A DNA stretch of 64,000 bases from a virus: positions 1 to 64,000 of the IMG/VR virus record IMGVR_UViG_3300049846_003387. One strand, given 5' to 3'. Both the position numbers and the translations under genes were made by a program. The notes below the pieces were generated by a model. It had not been told where the DNA came from and ran no database searches. It worked only from the letters and a program-made list of their open reading frames with translations. Shown piece after piece: positions 24,626-34,357 of this stretch (positions are counted from its first letter, which is position 1; the number at the start of each line of letters is the position of its first letter).

Positions 24626-26159
24626 GCAAGCTCAACAAACTCAACAAACAAAGATAGTTAAAGTAGAAGAGCCAAAAGAGGATCCCCGCAAACAACAGAT
24701 TGATCGCCTGATCGAACAAATCAAGAGCAACCGCGCGAATAATATCACACTAACTAAGCAAATTATATCCAACATTAGTCTTCTCATGAATGATGAAAAT
24801 TATGGTAAGGATAATTTTGCTTCTCTAAGTCAAGTTAAAATGCGTTACCAAAAGCTTCTAGAATCTTTAGAAAATAGTACGCCTAAAATAGCTCATAAAA
24901 CTGCACAATTTGTTGAAATGCCAGAAACTCCTTCTCCAGATAATCAAAACGCAACTACCCTCTATAAGCAACTTGAATCTCAAATACAAAGATTGGAGAG
25001 TCAATTGAAATTGATGGCTCGCGCAATGAATGAAGGTGTAGATCTTGTAACGCAAGCACTAAATGCAAACCAAGACTGGGCAAAGCAATATCAACCTTTG
25101 GCAGCAAATTGGAGTAATGTCCAAAAACTTGGCTGGGAATTAGATCTTCTCGAAAAGAAAGCTTATCCAGCTATGGAGTTCTATAAAGGGAAAGTTAAAA
25201 AAAATGACCTAGACAAATGGAAGACAACAGCAATAAAGATTGATTCTTTTAGAAGAGTATATGGGAAGAATTATACATTTCCACAAATCCTCTTTCACTT
25301 CACTAAACAATGGGATATGTTTGAGAGATTTAGTTTCAAGAAGTGGTATAAATGGAATTATAAACAAGCGAGTGTAAAGATGAGAAAAATCGCAGATTTC
25401 GTTCAACAAGATAGGTTGCAGCAATTTACACAAAAAAGAAAGAAACTTCTTCAAAGAGTGAATCTCGTTCGCAAAGCTCTCCACGATTTCTTGAATAGTG
25501 GGTTGATCTCCCAACAAGATTCTAATGCTATCTATAAGATTATTGCAATGTTAGAGTTCGAGGCTATGAAGCTTCAAGCTCCTAAAGTAACGACTGCTCG
25601 TGTCAATAGAGCAGCTAAGCTCTTAGCTAAACATGGTTTTCAAGAAGGTAGTGATATTTTAAAACAAGCTTCTCAAGAATTCGTTTCTACAGAAACTCTT
25701 AAGACTGTTAAGGTAGCGAATGCAGACTCTCATAAAGCGGTAGATCTATTGAAGAAAATTAAAAAAGAGATGGATTCGCTTAGTTATTCCAAGCATCTAG
25801 ATGCACTTTATGATATCAAAAAAGGTTTAGAGGTAATCGGTCGAGCCGGTGACGCTGAAGCAATTGAGAAGGTTATACGCGATGAATTAGGTTCACTTGA
25901 GAAATTTAACAAAAAGCTCATTGAAGTTTATACTAATTTAAGTCGTGTTCCTTTGGAATTATCAGAACAGGAAGATCCAACTAAGCCTTCGCAACAATCT
26001 ATGGATGTGCCTTTAGAAGTCTCTGAAGAAGAGGCTACTCCTCCTGTATCTAAGCCATTAAAGCAACCTATAAAGCCTTTGATCCAAACAAAACCTCAGG
26101 TAGTTAAGCCTGCTCCTTTACCTGCTCCTGCTATTCAAGAAAGGATTCCTAATGTCTAA
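24612..26159 (+). CDS. Large helical protein with Pro-rich tail, 515 aa
   Basis: Coiled-coil N-terminus (YKQLESQIQRLESQLKLMAR), aromatic central region, and a helical segment AAKLLAKHGFQEGSDILKQA of the A..L...G...ADIL type that recurs in several proteins here. The C-terminus is a Pro/Val/Lys-rich low-complexity tail. Overlaps both neighbours by a few bases. Structural role inferred from context; family unknown. Confidence 0.6.
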   Translation: MTQYKQAQQTQQTKIVKVEEPKEDPRKQQIDRLIEQIKSNRANNITLTKQIISNISLLMNDENYGKDNFASLSQVKMRYQKLLESLENSTPKIAHKTAQFVEMPETPSPDNQNATTLYKQLESQIQRLESQLKLMARAMNEGVDLVTQALNANQDWAKQYQPLAANWSNVQKLGWELDLLEKKAYPAMEFYKGKVKKNDLDKWKTTAIKIDSFRRVYGKNYTFPQILFHFTKQWDMFERFSFKKWYKWNYKQASVKMRKIADFVQQDRLQQFTQKRKKLLQRVNLVRKALHDFLNSGLISQQDSNAIYKIIAMLEFEAMKLQAPKVTTARVNRAAKLLAKHGFQEGSDILKQASQEFVSTETLKTVKVANADSHKAVDLLKKIKKEMDSLSYSKHLDALYDIKKGLEVIGRAGDAEAIEKVIRDELGSLEKFNKKLIEVYTNLSRVPLELSEQEDPTKPSQQSMDVPLEVSEEEATPPVSKPLKQPIKPLIQTKPQVVKPAPLPAPAIQERIPNV

Positions 26160-27999
26160 TGATCTAAAGTACTATAATAAATTAATCAAAGAATTAGAAT
26201 ATGCTCAAACTAACACTAGAGCGGTACCTATAATGAGAAGTGCGACGATAGCTAATGATATTACGAAAGATTTAGATCAAAGATTTAAAAAAATTCTCCA
26301 ACATACAGGAAACAACACCGATCAGGCTATGGAGCTTATAGTCGAAGAGATTAAAGATGTTTATCCCGATAATGATGTGGCAGAAAAATGGCTAAATAAT
26401 CAGAAATCAAAAACCCCTGTTCTTGATAAAGATAGTACAGAGAAATCGTGGTATAAAACTAAAGAAATCGAACTTTTTCGGATTCTGATGAGAGATCCTA
26501 TTGATCCACAAGATTATGTAAGCTGGATGCACAACTACATTGTGAAGACAAACTCAACCGCCATTAGAAGACTTAAGGAGGCTCAAGCTAATCCTTCTTT
26601 TGAAAATACAATACTTTTTTTTAATGATATTGAAACAATAGCTAAAAATCTTCTTGATCAAAAAGAAGAAGCCTTTGGTAAGAGTCTCCTCCATACACCT
26701 GGAGCTATAACAACGTCAATTACAAATCCATGGGGATCAACTTCTCCTTATGTGGTAAAAAATTACTGGCTCAAACATAGGTTCACTCTCAGAGCAGCTC
26801 TCGCAGCAGCTTACAAGTTACCATTGCCTAAACAACAGTCTCCTCAATCTAAGACTAAGCAATCAAAAAATGTACAGCCTTCAGAAGAGAATCTAAAGTC
26901 TGCTAACTTAACGATGCAGCAGCTAATGAATGAGGCTAAAAAAGCTGGTATCGTAGATCCAACAGAAGTAAGAGATTTTGTTCTCAAAAGGCTTTCAGTA
27001 CCAGAAAAGAAATCTTCAATAAGATCTTTTGTGCGATATGCAAATAATCAAAGCGATTTAGTAAAAAAGATGATTCAAGATCCTAAGGAATTTGCTGAGG
27101 CCTATTATAAGATTTTTAACAAAAGTTATACTCCTAAACAAATTCAAAAGCACTGGCAATCCTCTTCTACCAAGAAAGAGGTAGGTCCTCCTTCTTCACA
27201 AAAGCAAACACTTAAAGTCTATAAAGTCCAAGAAGGTGATACCCTCAGCTCTATAGCTCAAAAATTAAAAATACCTGGCCTAACCTGGGAGCATCTTGTA
27301 GCTTTGAATGGGATCAAAGATCCAGATGTAATATCAATAGGCAAAGAGCTAAAGTATCCTTCTAGAGTTGATACAAATACTCCAAAATCTTCTGGACAGT
27401 CTAAAGCTAAGACTAAGCAACAAGATCCAACTAAGGATGAGTATGGCTTTCCCAAAAAGGCTCCTACTCAACAAACCAAACCTCAACAACAAACTAAACC
27501 TCAACAAGCTAAAGTAAAGCCCTTATCCAATCTTAAGCAAGAAATGTCTCGCGCACTAAGCGAAGGTGTTGGTCCTGCACAAGAACAAGACAAACAAAAG
27601 ATATCTGGAATAGCTAGGGAGTATGCTTCTCATTTAGAATCTGCTGCTAAAACAGGAGATCCTGCAGCTTATTATAGAACGCTTTACGAAATCGCTGATC
27701 CTCGCAATGCAGCATCTCCCTATGAAATATTAAAAGCCATAAGAGAGTATTTTTCCGTTGGAATTAGAACTCTAACTAGATCTTATCAAGGAATGAAAAG
27801 GACTTTTGAGCAACTAGAACAAGATGAAAAATGGCTTGAACATGCTGAAAGCATATTTGCTCAGGCTGGACTTGCGAATGAACAAAAGGTAGTGCGCTTT
27901 TTAAGGGCATATGTTAGAGATCAGATGACTGCTGAATCTCAAGGTTGGGATCGTTTTCAAGCTCACAAAGTCTTTTTGAGCAGACATAGGACACAATAA
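26152..27999 (+). CDS. LysM-domain virion protein, 615 aa
   Basis: Residues about 350-400 (VYKVQEGDTLSSIAQKL, then W..LVALNGIKDPDVISIGKE) form a LysM module, which binds peptidoglycan or chitin-like glycan. The N-terminal 340 residues and the C-terminal 150 are helical, and Gln/Lys/Pro-rich linkers surround the LysM. In phages LysM occurs in tail, baseplate or lysis proteins that meet the cell wall. No hydrolase motif seen. Overlaps the gene before by 8 bases. Confidence 0.75.
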   Translation: MSNDLKYYNKLIKELEYAQTNTRAVPIMRSATIANDITKDLDQRFKKILQHTGNNTDQAMELIVEEIKDVYPDNDVAEKWLNNQKSKTPVLDKDSTEKSWYKTKEIELFRILMRDPIDPQDYVSWMHNYIVKTNSTAIRRLKEAQANPSFENTILFFNDIETIAKNLLDQKEEAFGKSLLHTPGAITTSITNPWGSTSPYVVKNYWLKHRFTLRAALAAAYKLPLPKQQSPQSKTKQSKNVQPSEENLKSANLTMQQLMNEAKKAGIVDPTEVRDFVLKRLSVPEKKSSIRSFVRYANNQSDLVKKMIQDPKEFAEAYYKIFNKSYTPKQIQKHWQSSSTKKEVGPPSSQKQTLKVYKVQEGDTLSSIAQKLKIPGLTWEHLVALNGIKDPDVISIGKELKYPSRVDTNTPKSSGQSKAKTKQQDPTKDEYGFPKKAPTQQTKPQQQTKPQQAKVKPLSNLKQEMSRALSEGVGPAQEQDKQKISGIAREYASHLESAAKTGDPAAYYRTLYEIADPRNAASPYEILKAIREYFSVGIRTLTRSYQGMKRTFEQLEQDEKWLEHAESIFAQAGLANEQKVVRFLRAYVRDQMTAESQGWDRFQAHKVFLSRHRTQ

Positions 28000-28001
28000 A
28001 T

Positions 28002-28775
28002 ATGCATACGCTTGAGCACATCATCAAATTAGCAACTGCTGTACAACAATCTGGCGATTACGACACTGCAGATTTATTGAGAAAAGTAGCTTTAGATGTT
28101 GGTTTGGTGGAGACAAATAGATATTTTATTAAGCAATTCAAAACAGCTCAAAAGCAAATTAAAGAAATGCAAGAACAACTAGTTGAGTCTTGTCTTTACA
28201 GAAGTGCCGAAGATCTCGACGTGATTGCTCGAGATCTCCAAGAACAAATTATTGCTTTTCAGGCTTCTGATCCCTTAGAGGCTGTACTTGATAGTTATAA
28301 ATTACTTCATAAGATTGCAAAAGTGGATAGTTCCCCTACCTTAATGCAAGAGATAGCTTCTTTAGTAGACGATGAATCTCTATCTGATCAAGAAATTCTT
28401 AAGCAAATTCAAGCACTTACGATGGGCCTTCCTCTTCATGACAAACAGAATATAGCCTATATTCTTGAAAAAGATTATAATTTTTCTTTACCTTTTGAGA
28501 AAATCGCTAAGCTAGAAGAGCAAAAAGAAGAAACCGAGAAAGAAAAAGAACAAAATCGCAAGAAGATCAAGGAGCTACTTGAGGAATATCATTCTTTACC
28601 TGAAGAAGAGAGAGTTAACTTTAAAATACCCGCATCCTTTCCTTCTCAACCTCATATGTGGGGAGGGTTTGCCTATCAAACCACAATCCCCTACAATCAA
28701 AACAGTATTCTTAATTTCTGGTCACTAGCTTCTTCTAAAGAAGCAGATATTCTCAAAAAGATAGCGAAATATTAA
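28002..28775 (+). CDS. Helical virion-type protein, 257 aa
   Basis: It opens with LEHIIKLATAVQQSGDYDTA-DLLRKVA, one of the recurring short helical hairpins of this genome. The rest is helical with a Glu/Lys-rich stretch (residues 170-195). The C-terminus is aromatic. No known family. It starts two bases after the LysM gene and ends before TATTGAT element C. Confidence 0.6.
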   Translation: MHTLEHIIKLATAVQQSGDYDTADLLRKVALDVGLVETNRYFIKQFKTAQKQIKEMQEQLVESCLYRSAEDLDVIARDLQEQIIAFQASDPLEAVLDSYKLLHKIAKVDSSPTLMQEIASLVDDESLSDQEILKQIQALTMGLPLHDKQNIAYILEKDYNFSLPFEKIAKLEEQKEETEKEKEQNRKKIKELLEEYHSLPEEERVNFKIPASFPSQPHMWGGFAYQTTIPYNQNSILNFWSLASSKEADILKKIAKY

Positions 28776-28783
28776 AGTACATA

Positions 28784-28790
28784 TATTGAT
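28784..28790 (+). promoter_or_regulatory. TATTGAT element C (putative phage promoter)
   Basis: TATTGATTTTTTAGTAA in a 46-base gap, 38 bases before the next ATG. The ribosome site GAGGAG starts about 18 bases after the element, which leaves no room for a -10 box downstream. If this is a promoter, the element itself must be the core. Confidence 0.55.
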
Positions 28791-28821
28791 TTTTTAGTAA
28801 TGCTAAAAGAGGAGTAACTAC

Positions 28822-29517
28822 ATGAATCTTGAAGAATTTGATATTGAAATTTCGGAGCCAAATGAGGAAGATTCGGTTGAAGTCGAAATTGCTGAAGTTC
28901 CTTCAGGGGAACCTCTTGTTATTATTGCTGAAGATGATATGGAAGTTACAACTGCCGATGTTGAAGAAAGCAATAAATCTGTAGAATATGCTGAATGGTC
29001 TTCTCCTGAAGAGTTTCAAGATTACATTCTTACAGCTGCTAGAAAAGTTCCAGAGATCTTTGAGAATTCGCCTAATTCTCTAAAGCGAGCTTTTGCTTAT
29101 CTTGAAAATCTTTCACAAGAATTAACTCAAGGGGTCGAGCAAGATGCTAGTTATGCTGACCTCTCTGAAGAGCAGCTTCGAACTTTAGATACTTTAGAGC
29201 AGGGAATAGAGTTAGCTCTCAAAGATCTCTCTGCCTCCTTCAATGGCACTCAAAGAATTAAAAAGATTGCAAGCAAATCCGCGGTATTCCATACTTATAT
29301 TAATCCTTTTATTTATGGATTAGCTAGAACTCTCATTAATGCTAAAGTATCTCAAGGTAAAAACATAGAGCAAATTTTTGCTGCCTTAGATAAGAAATTT
29401 AAATTAGATGATAGAGAAAAGCTTCAGCTACTCTATGCCCTAAATGACTTAGGACATCCTATTCGCTCTAGCTTTTTAGATGACGCTATAGATATGATGG
29501 ATCAATATCAAGCATAA
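28822..29517 (+). CDS. Protein with acidic N-terminal tail, 231 aa
   Basis: The first 65 residues are highly acidic and probably disordered; the rest is helical (AFAYLENLSQELTQGVEQDA...). The design recalls scaffold or tail-assembly proteins, but nothing specific is recognised. GAGGAG ribosome site; first gene after TATTGAT element C. Confidence 0.6.
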   Translation: MNLEEFDIEISEPNEEDSVEVEIAEVPSGEPLVIIAEDDMEVTTADVEESNKSVEYAEWSSPEEFQDYILTAARKVPEIFENSPNSLKRAFAYLENLSQELTQGVEQDASYADLSEEQLRTLDTLEQGIELALKDLSASFNGTQRIKKIASKSAVFHTYINPFIYGLARTLINAKVSQGKNIEQIFAALDKKFKLDDREKLQLLYALNDLGHPIRSSFLDDAIDMMDQYQA

Positions 29518-29526
29518 GGAAGAGAA

Positions 29527-29994
29527 ATGACTGCTCTTAGTAATAATTACGAGAATATTTCTACTATCTTGTCTCTGAGATCTTCTGATCAAGGAATCAA
29601 TCTCCTCTATATTGTTGAAATAGATGACAATGGAATTGTGCATCACTGCTTCGAAAGCGAAAACTACTTCCAAGCTTTAGCTGTAGCAGCTAAAGTCTTT
29701 AGTAAACTAAAGACTAAACAAAACGTCATAGGATCTTTCGGAGTATCTATCGAGGCTTCTCAAGGTAGAGGAATTTCGTACGATGTAAATACATTTACAT
29801 TTGATGCTTTTTTTGAAAACTCGGATGAGTTTTATCAAGAATTAATTAATGAATTCGAATACGAAAAATTATATCGTAAAAGTAACAATGTTATTTTTAG
29901 AAAGATAGTTAACAAGCATAAATTGAACGAGTATCAGGAGCATCGCTTTCTTCAACGTCTTAAGGATTTTTTAAATGAAAAAGCAAGCTCTTAA
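29527..29994 (+). CDS. Hypothetical protein, 155 aa
   Basis: Alpha/beta composition with strands in the first half (LLYIVEIDDNGIVHHCFESE) and a basic helical end. It overlaps the next gene by 20 bases. No domain recognised. AAGGAAGAG precedes the ATG. Confidence 0.6.
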   Translation: MTALSNNYENISTILSLRSSDQGINLLYIVEIDDNGIVHHCFESENYFQALAVAAKVFSKLKTKQNVIGSFGVSIEASQGRGISYDVNTFTFDAFFENSDEFYQELINEFEYEKLYRKSNNVIFRKIVNKHKLNEYQEHRFLQRLKDFLNEKASS

Positions 29995-30511
29995 TAACAT
30001 CAAACAAAAAGGCTTTGACTCCAAAGCCCAAATGCGATATTTACTTTTTTTGGCTCGTAAATATCCCGACAAGTATAAATTCGTATTTGATGTATTGAGA
30101 GAACATGGTGTTCCTTCAAAGGAAAAAGAAGAAAATGCATACTGGGAAGCTCCCTATAAGGTAAGTCCAGATACACCATCGTACAGATATAAAGGTAAGA
30201 GAAAGAGCGCTATGAGTATAGAGCAAAAATTAATGAAAATTGCTGACTTTTTCGACGAATCTGATTCTTCTTCAGCATCAAAAATTAATAAAATTCTACA
30301 TCGTAGAACTACTATAGATTATGATTTGGCACGTACTGTAGCTAATGCGTTTTGGGCAATGTATAAAAACGAGATTAGTAAAGATCCAGAGCAGATGTAT
30401 CGTTGGTTTTTAAAGCTTCATGCTTTTGAGACCTTCAAGCAATTGAACTCTGAAACAAAACAAGAAACTGAAAGAATGTTGAGCGATCGACTCATGGGTA
30501 GGCAACTATGA
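29975..30511 (+). CDS. Hypothetical protein, 178 aa
   Basis: Basic N-terminus (ALNNIKQKGFDSKAQMRYLL), a Pro/Tyr-rich linker and a helical C-terminal half. The start lies inside the previous gene; its stop overlaps the ATG of the next (ATGA). No family recognised; position suggests a virion protein. Confidence 0.6.
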   Translation: MKKQALNNIKQKGFDSKAQMRYLLFLARKYPDKYKFVFDVLREHGVPSKEKEENAYWEAPYKVSPDTPSYRYKGKRKSAMSIEQKLMKIADFFDESDSSSASKINKILHRRTTIDYDLARTVANAFWAMYKNEISKDPEQMYRWFLKLHAFETFKQLNSETKQETERMLSDRLMGRQL

Positions 30512-32568
30512 ATAAGACGTGGTTAGATAAATTTATCAATGATAAGGCAGAGCCTATTGCTAGAACTATTTATGCAAGCTACGTTGAGCATGTAGCTAGG
30601 CTTATGGAAGGAAAATCTAATAAGTTCTCTTCAATAGACGAAGCATTAACAGACTTTGCTACCAGACTTGGCCTCTCTAGTGTTGAGATGGAAATATTGA
30701 AAAAGCAAGCAATGACTAAAAACGCCCAAATGAATTTGGAGAATTTAGAAGCCGAAGGAATAACCGATCCTAAGGCAATTGAGTTCATGAGCAAATCAAA
30801 AGGTAAACATACAAAAGACACATTGTCGCCATTTGTATTAAATGAAGGTGATAATGATCATTTACAAAAACTCCTTACAGAAAAAAAACAAAAACTAAAA
30901 CCCTCTTCAAACATTTCTGAAGACCAAGATAATGAACTTTCTACTGCTTTAAATTCCACAGGAAGTTTAGCCATATTGGTTAAATATTCTCAAGATTTAG
31001 GAAAAATATTGCCTTTTTCTGGTCCTCCTTCGAAGGAAAACCTTGACACGCTTCGTAAAGAACTTGGAGTAGCTGGATTTGAAGAAGGGGCAGATGAATC
31101 TGGCTTCGATATCGATACTCCTTTTAAAATAGCTCGTTTTGCTTACAAGTTTACAGATATGAATGGTAAGTTTCCTCAGCCAGGTGCTCCGATCAAAGTG
31201 ACGGTTTTTGAATTTGGCTTATTTAAAGATAAGTTGATTCAACTATTAAATGTAGAGTTGCGTAAAAAATTAGCTCAAGAGCTTCCATTTGATGAATGGA
31301 TTGCTTTTGTTACCAATTTAGTTAAAAGTGAAGAGATGGGATCAGCTTTAGGATGGGGAATTATACAAAAATTAACTTCTATGAAGCGCCAGCTCTTTGG
31401 AGATAAGGATTCCCCTCCCTTTTCTATGGAAGAAGGTGAAAAAAGAGTATCTCGTTCAATCAAAGAGTTGATTGGATATTTTCCAATCTCGTATCGTAAA
31501 GTGATTCTAGAGCTAATGACCAAAGGCGAATATCGTCATCTCTTAGCAAGAGCAAGTGAATCAAGACATGAGAAGATCTTTTCCTCTGGTTATCGCAAGG
31601 CAAGTTTTGTCTTGATGCAATCCTTTGCTCCTTTTAAAACTTTATCTTTTTCTGACTCCAAAGAGCAGAGAATTGAGCTACTAAAAGCTATTATTGAAAG
31701 AGCTAAAGCTACTGGTGGTAGTACAAAATATTCCTTTGAGGAGTTTAAAACGCTTTTGAGTAGTTTGGGAATTTCTTTTAAAGAGATTCCATCTAAAGAT
31801 GAGGTACAGAATATCAAAGTTCATAGTAAAATTCCATCTTTACAAATTGAAAATATTAAGAATGATGATTATAAGCCTGCTACTTACGAAGGTAATCTCA
31901 AATCTCCCGAAGAACAAGAAAAACTACTTACTTCATTGCATAATAACCTCACACAAGCAACTCAAAGTCAACTCCCCTTAGCATATGTACCTAAGGATGA
32001 TGGTAGTGTTGAGCCTGTTTTTCTAGAAGATATGATTAAGGGATACAATAAGGTAGATTTGACTACTCCTCAACTTGAGGGCAAGGATAAAACTCTTAAT
32101 AATCCTAAAACAGGATTACATCCTTCTTTCGAGGGAGTTGTAGAACACACTAGACCATCGAAGCCAAGTTCTGATTTTAAATCTACTCCAAAACCCGATT
32201 TAGAAAGTCCAATACAGGCTCTTATTGATAAGATGAAAAAGAAGAAAAGCCAAGCGAGTTACAAATTTGCTAGTAATGAATTGTGGATGGATAGTGCAGG
32301 AACAAGCTATTCTTCAGAGCAAGAGGTAATCAAAGCATTTCAACAAGATGTGCTTAAGGCTCTAGACGAAAAAGAACTTGTAGATCAAGTTGTTAAGGCC
32401 CTACTAGGAGATATTTCTAATACGATACTCCCTGTAAAACAAATAGAGCCATCTTCAAAAGAAAAACTTCCCTTGGCTGCGCACTCACTAGTGCGCCTGA
32501 AAAAAGTAGCAGCTCTAATAAAAGATAAAAAACTCAAGATCAAATTAAGTAATCTAATTAGAAGGTAA
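30508..32568 (+). CDS. Large virion-type protein ending in a PLAAHSL motif, 686 aa
   Basis: Mostly helical, with a disordered stretch at about residues 100-155 and another around 540-575. The last 40 residues begin EKLPLAAHSLVRLKKVAALI and end in basic residues; the same ending occurs in the protein at 34357-35586. Before it stands ELWMDSAGTSYSSEQEV, also echoed in that protein. Family unknown. Confidence 0.6.
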   Translation: MNKTWLDKFINDKAEPIARTIYASYVEHVARLMEGKSNKFSSIDEALTDFATRLGLSSVEMEILKKQAMTKNAQMNLENLEAEGITDPKAIEFMSKSKGKHTKDTLSPFVLNEGDNDHLQKLLTEKKQKLKPSSNISEDQDNELSTALNSTGSLAILVKYSQDLGKILPFSGPPSKENLDTLRKELGVAGFEEGADESGFDIDTPFKIARFAYKFTDMNGKFPQPGAPIKVTVFEFGLFKDKLIQLLNVELRKKLAQELPFDEWIAFVTNLVKSEEMGSALGWGIIQKLTSMKRQLFGDKDSPPFSMEEGEKRVSRSIKELIGYFPISYRKVILELMTKGEYRHLLARASESRHEKIFSSGYRKASFVLMQSFAPFKTLSFSDSKEQRIELLKAIIERAKATGGSTKYSFEEFKTLLSSLGISFKEIPSKDEVQNIKVHSKIPSLQIENIKNDDYKPATYEGNLKSPEEQEKLLTSLHNNLTQATQSQLPLAYVPKDDGSVEPVFLEDMIKGYNKVDLTTPQLEGKDKTLNNPKTGLHPSFEGVVEHTRPSKPSSDFKSTPKPDLESPIQALIDKMKKKKSQASYKFASNELWMDSAGTSYSSEQEVIKAFQQDVLKALDEKELVDQVVKALLGDISNTILPVKQIEPSSKEKLPLAAHSLVRLKKVAALIKDKKLKIKLSNLIRR

Positions 32569-32569
32569 G

Positions 32570-34357
32570 ATGAAGCTAAAACGATTCATTATAAAAAATG
32601 CCTCTCGCGCTGAACTTTTAACTTCTCAAGTTCCTTCTGAAGTTATTCAAACTATTAAGCAACTTGACGATAAAGACGTAAGACGTCTTTTAAAAGATTT
32701 TGTACCTTTGGACTTCGTTGCATTGATCCAACACCATAATCCAACTGCCTTTCAAAGAGCAATTGTAAGTATGTTAGGTGCGATTCTTTCATCTAACCAA
32801 TACAAAACTTGGATAGATACTATGGGCATTGATAAATTGGACGCTATACAGCAAGCCTATGCTTTAATGCTCAATAAAGATCCTCGCAAAAGAGGAATAC
32901 TCACTCAGATAGCCTTAGATGGTTCGTCTAGTCCATCTTTTCAGTATGTACCTAAAGATCAGCCACAAACTAGGCTAGACCTCAAGTCCAGTGTAGCCCC
33001 AATTGGCAATGCGAATGCCATTCAGGTTCCTCACTGCCCTGTCGATCAAAAGATTGGCATAAAACATCCACTTTGGTCATTATCTATTGAGGAGGGAGAA
33101 GTGGAGATCGAAGAGGGAGTTGATAAAAATGGAAGATGTACGCAAGCTGAATCCATTGGTGAAATGTCAGAGGAGGATTTTATTATTCTTGAGCAAAATC
33201 AAGACGCTCTTACTAGAGCTCAAGAGCAACAAATAAAGTCAGGCCAACGTGAGTTGGTATATGTCGAGGGAGAAGCCTTTCTACGATGCACTTTTCACGC
33301 TAAATTAAATAGGTTTCAATCCTTCCTTCACTCAAGAGCACTTGCTACAGTAAGTAGTCTAATAGATGCCTACCGCAAAGAAAGAGGAATTACCATCACC
33401 TCTAAGCAGTTTCAGGAACTTAATGCTTTACAACAAAAAGAAAGAGATGGGACTTTAAATGAAGAAGAAGCTTTGCGATTGAAAAATCTAAAAGATTTGA
33501 TTAGCAAAAAATCTTCAGAATCATTTAAATCTACTAGTCTTGATCAATTCAAGGGGGATGATGACGAGACTAGTTTGCACGAAACTGTAGGAGAAAATAT
33601 AGATGTAGACGATCAATCTGCAAGAGAAGCCTTGTTTGAGTTAGAGAGAGCTCTTCCTCAATCTCAATTTGAGACTCTTTTAGAGGTTGTTCATAAAGTA
33701 CCTTTGAGTGGGGTTCTGATGCTTCTCCAGCGTGCTCATCAGCTTCCTAATAAGGATCCCAAAAGAGCAGAATTACTAAGCCAAGTCCCCAACGAAACAC
33801 AGAAAGTAGCTCAAGCATATTTTAACTCTTCTAGTAGTAAGAGAGTAGTTTCTGAATGTAAAACTTGTCTATCTTCGGTAGAGAGTAGTGAGAGTTGTCC
33901 ATTTGCTCGCGAAATGAGATTAAATATATATGCTACTTATGATACTGTAAATAGCTTAGGTCAATTTTCAAGCAAACTAAAATTATCAGACAAAGCTCAG
34001 AAGCATTATGAGCAATCCAATCTCGAACCGATCCTAAATCGAGCCTATGCTGGTCTTGAAGTTGAGGAGCCTGACTTAGACATTGATTTTTCCATCTTCA
34101 AGGGAGAAGTCGAAGTCGTTCATTCTAAACTTACCTCAGAAGAACTAAAGAAACAAATCAATCTTGAATTATCCGGAACTCAAAAGAAAGCCTTCGAGGG
34201 AACTGATTTAATTCAACAAGAAGAAGAAGTGAATGAAGAAGAGATAGAGAAAATAGATAAGCTATCCAATTTTCTTCAGAAAATACTACATGAGATCTTC
34301 ACTCAAGAGTTAGATAAAGAATTAGGAACTTACTTAATTCATGCAGGAGCGCAATAG
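32570..34357 (+). CDS. Large protein with cysteine clusters, 595 aa
   Basis: Helical at both ends. Cysteines occur as HCPVDQ and RCTQ (about residues 150-185), RCTFH near 240, and SECKTCLSSV with SCPFAR near 425-445, so one or two metal sites are likely. No known family. The next gene's GTG start overlaps its stop. Confidence 0.6.
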   Translation: MKLKRFIIKNASRAELLTSQVPSEVIQTIKQLDDKDVRRLLKDFVPLDFVALIQHHNPTAFQRAIVSMLGAILSSNQYKTWIDTMGIDKLDAIQQAYALMLNKDPRKRGILTQIALDGSSSPSFQYVPKDQPQTRLDLKSSVAPIGNANAIQVPHCPVDQKIGIKHPLWSLSIEEGEVEIEEGVDKNGRCTQAESIGEMSEEDFIILEQNQDALTRAQEQQIKSGQRELVYVEGEAFLRCTFHAKLNRFQSFLHSRALATVSSLIDAYRKERGITITSKQFQELNALQQKERDGTLNEEEALRLKNLKDLISKKSSESFKSTSLDQFKGDDDETSLHETVGENIDVDDQSAREALFELERALPQSQFETLLEVVHKVPLSGVLMLLQRAHQLPNKDPKRAELLSQVPNETQKVAQAYFNSSSSKRVVSECKTCLSSVESSESCPFAREMRLNIYATYDTVNSLGQFSSKLKLSDKAQKHYEQSNLEPILNRAYAGLEVEEPDLDIDFSIFKGEVEVVHSKLTSEELKKQINLELSGTQKKAFEGTDLIQQEEEVNEEEIEKIDKLSNFLQKILHEIFTQELDKELGTYLIHAGAQ

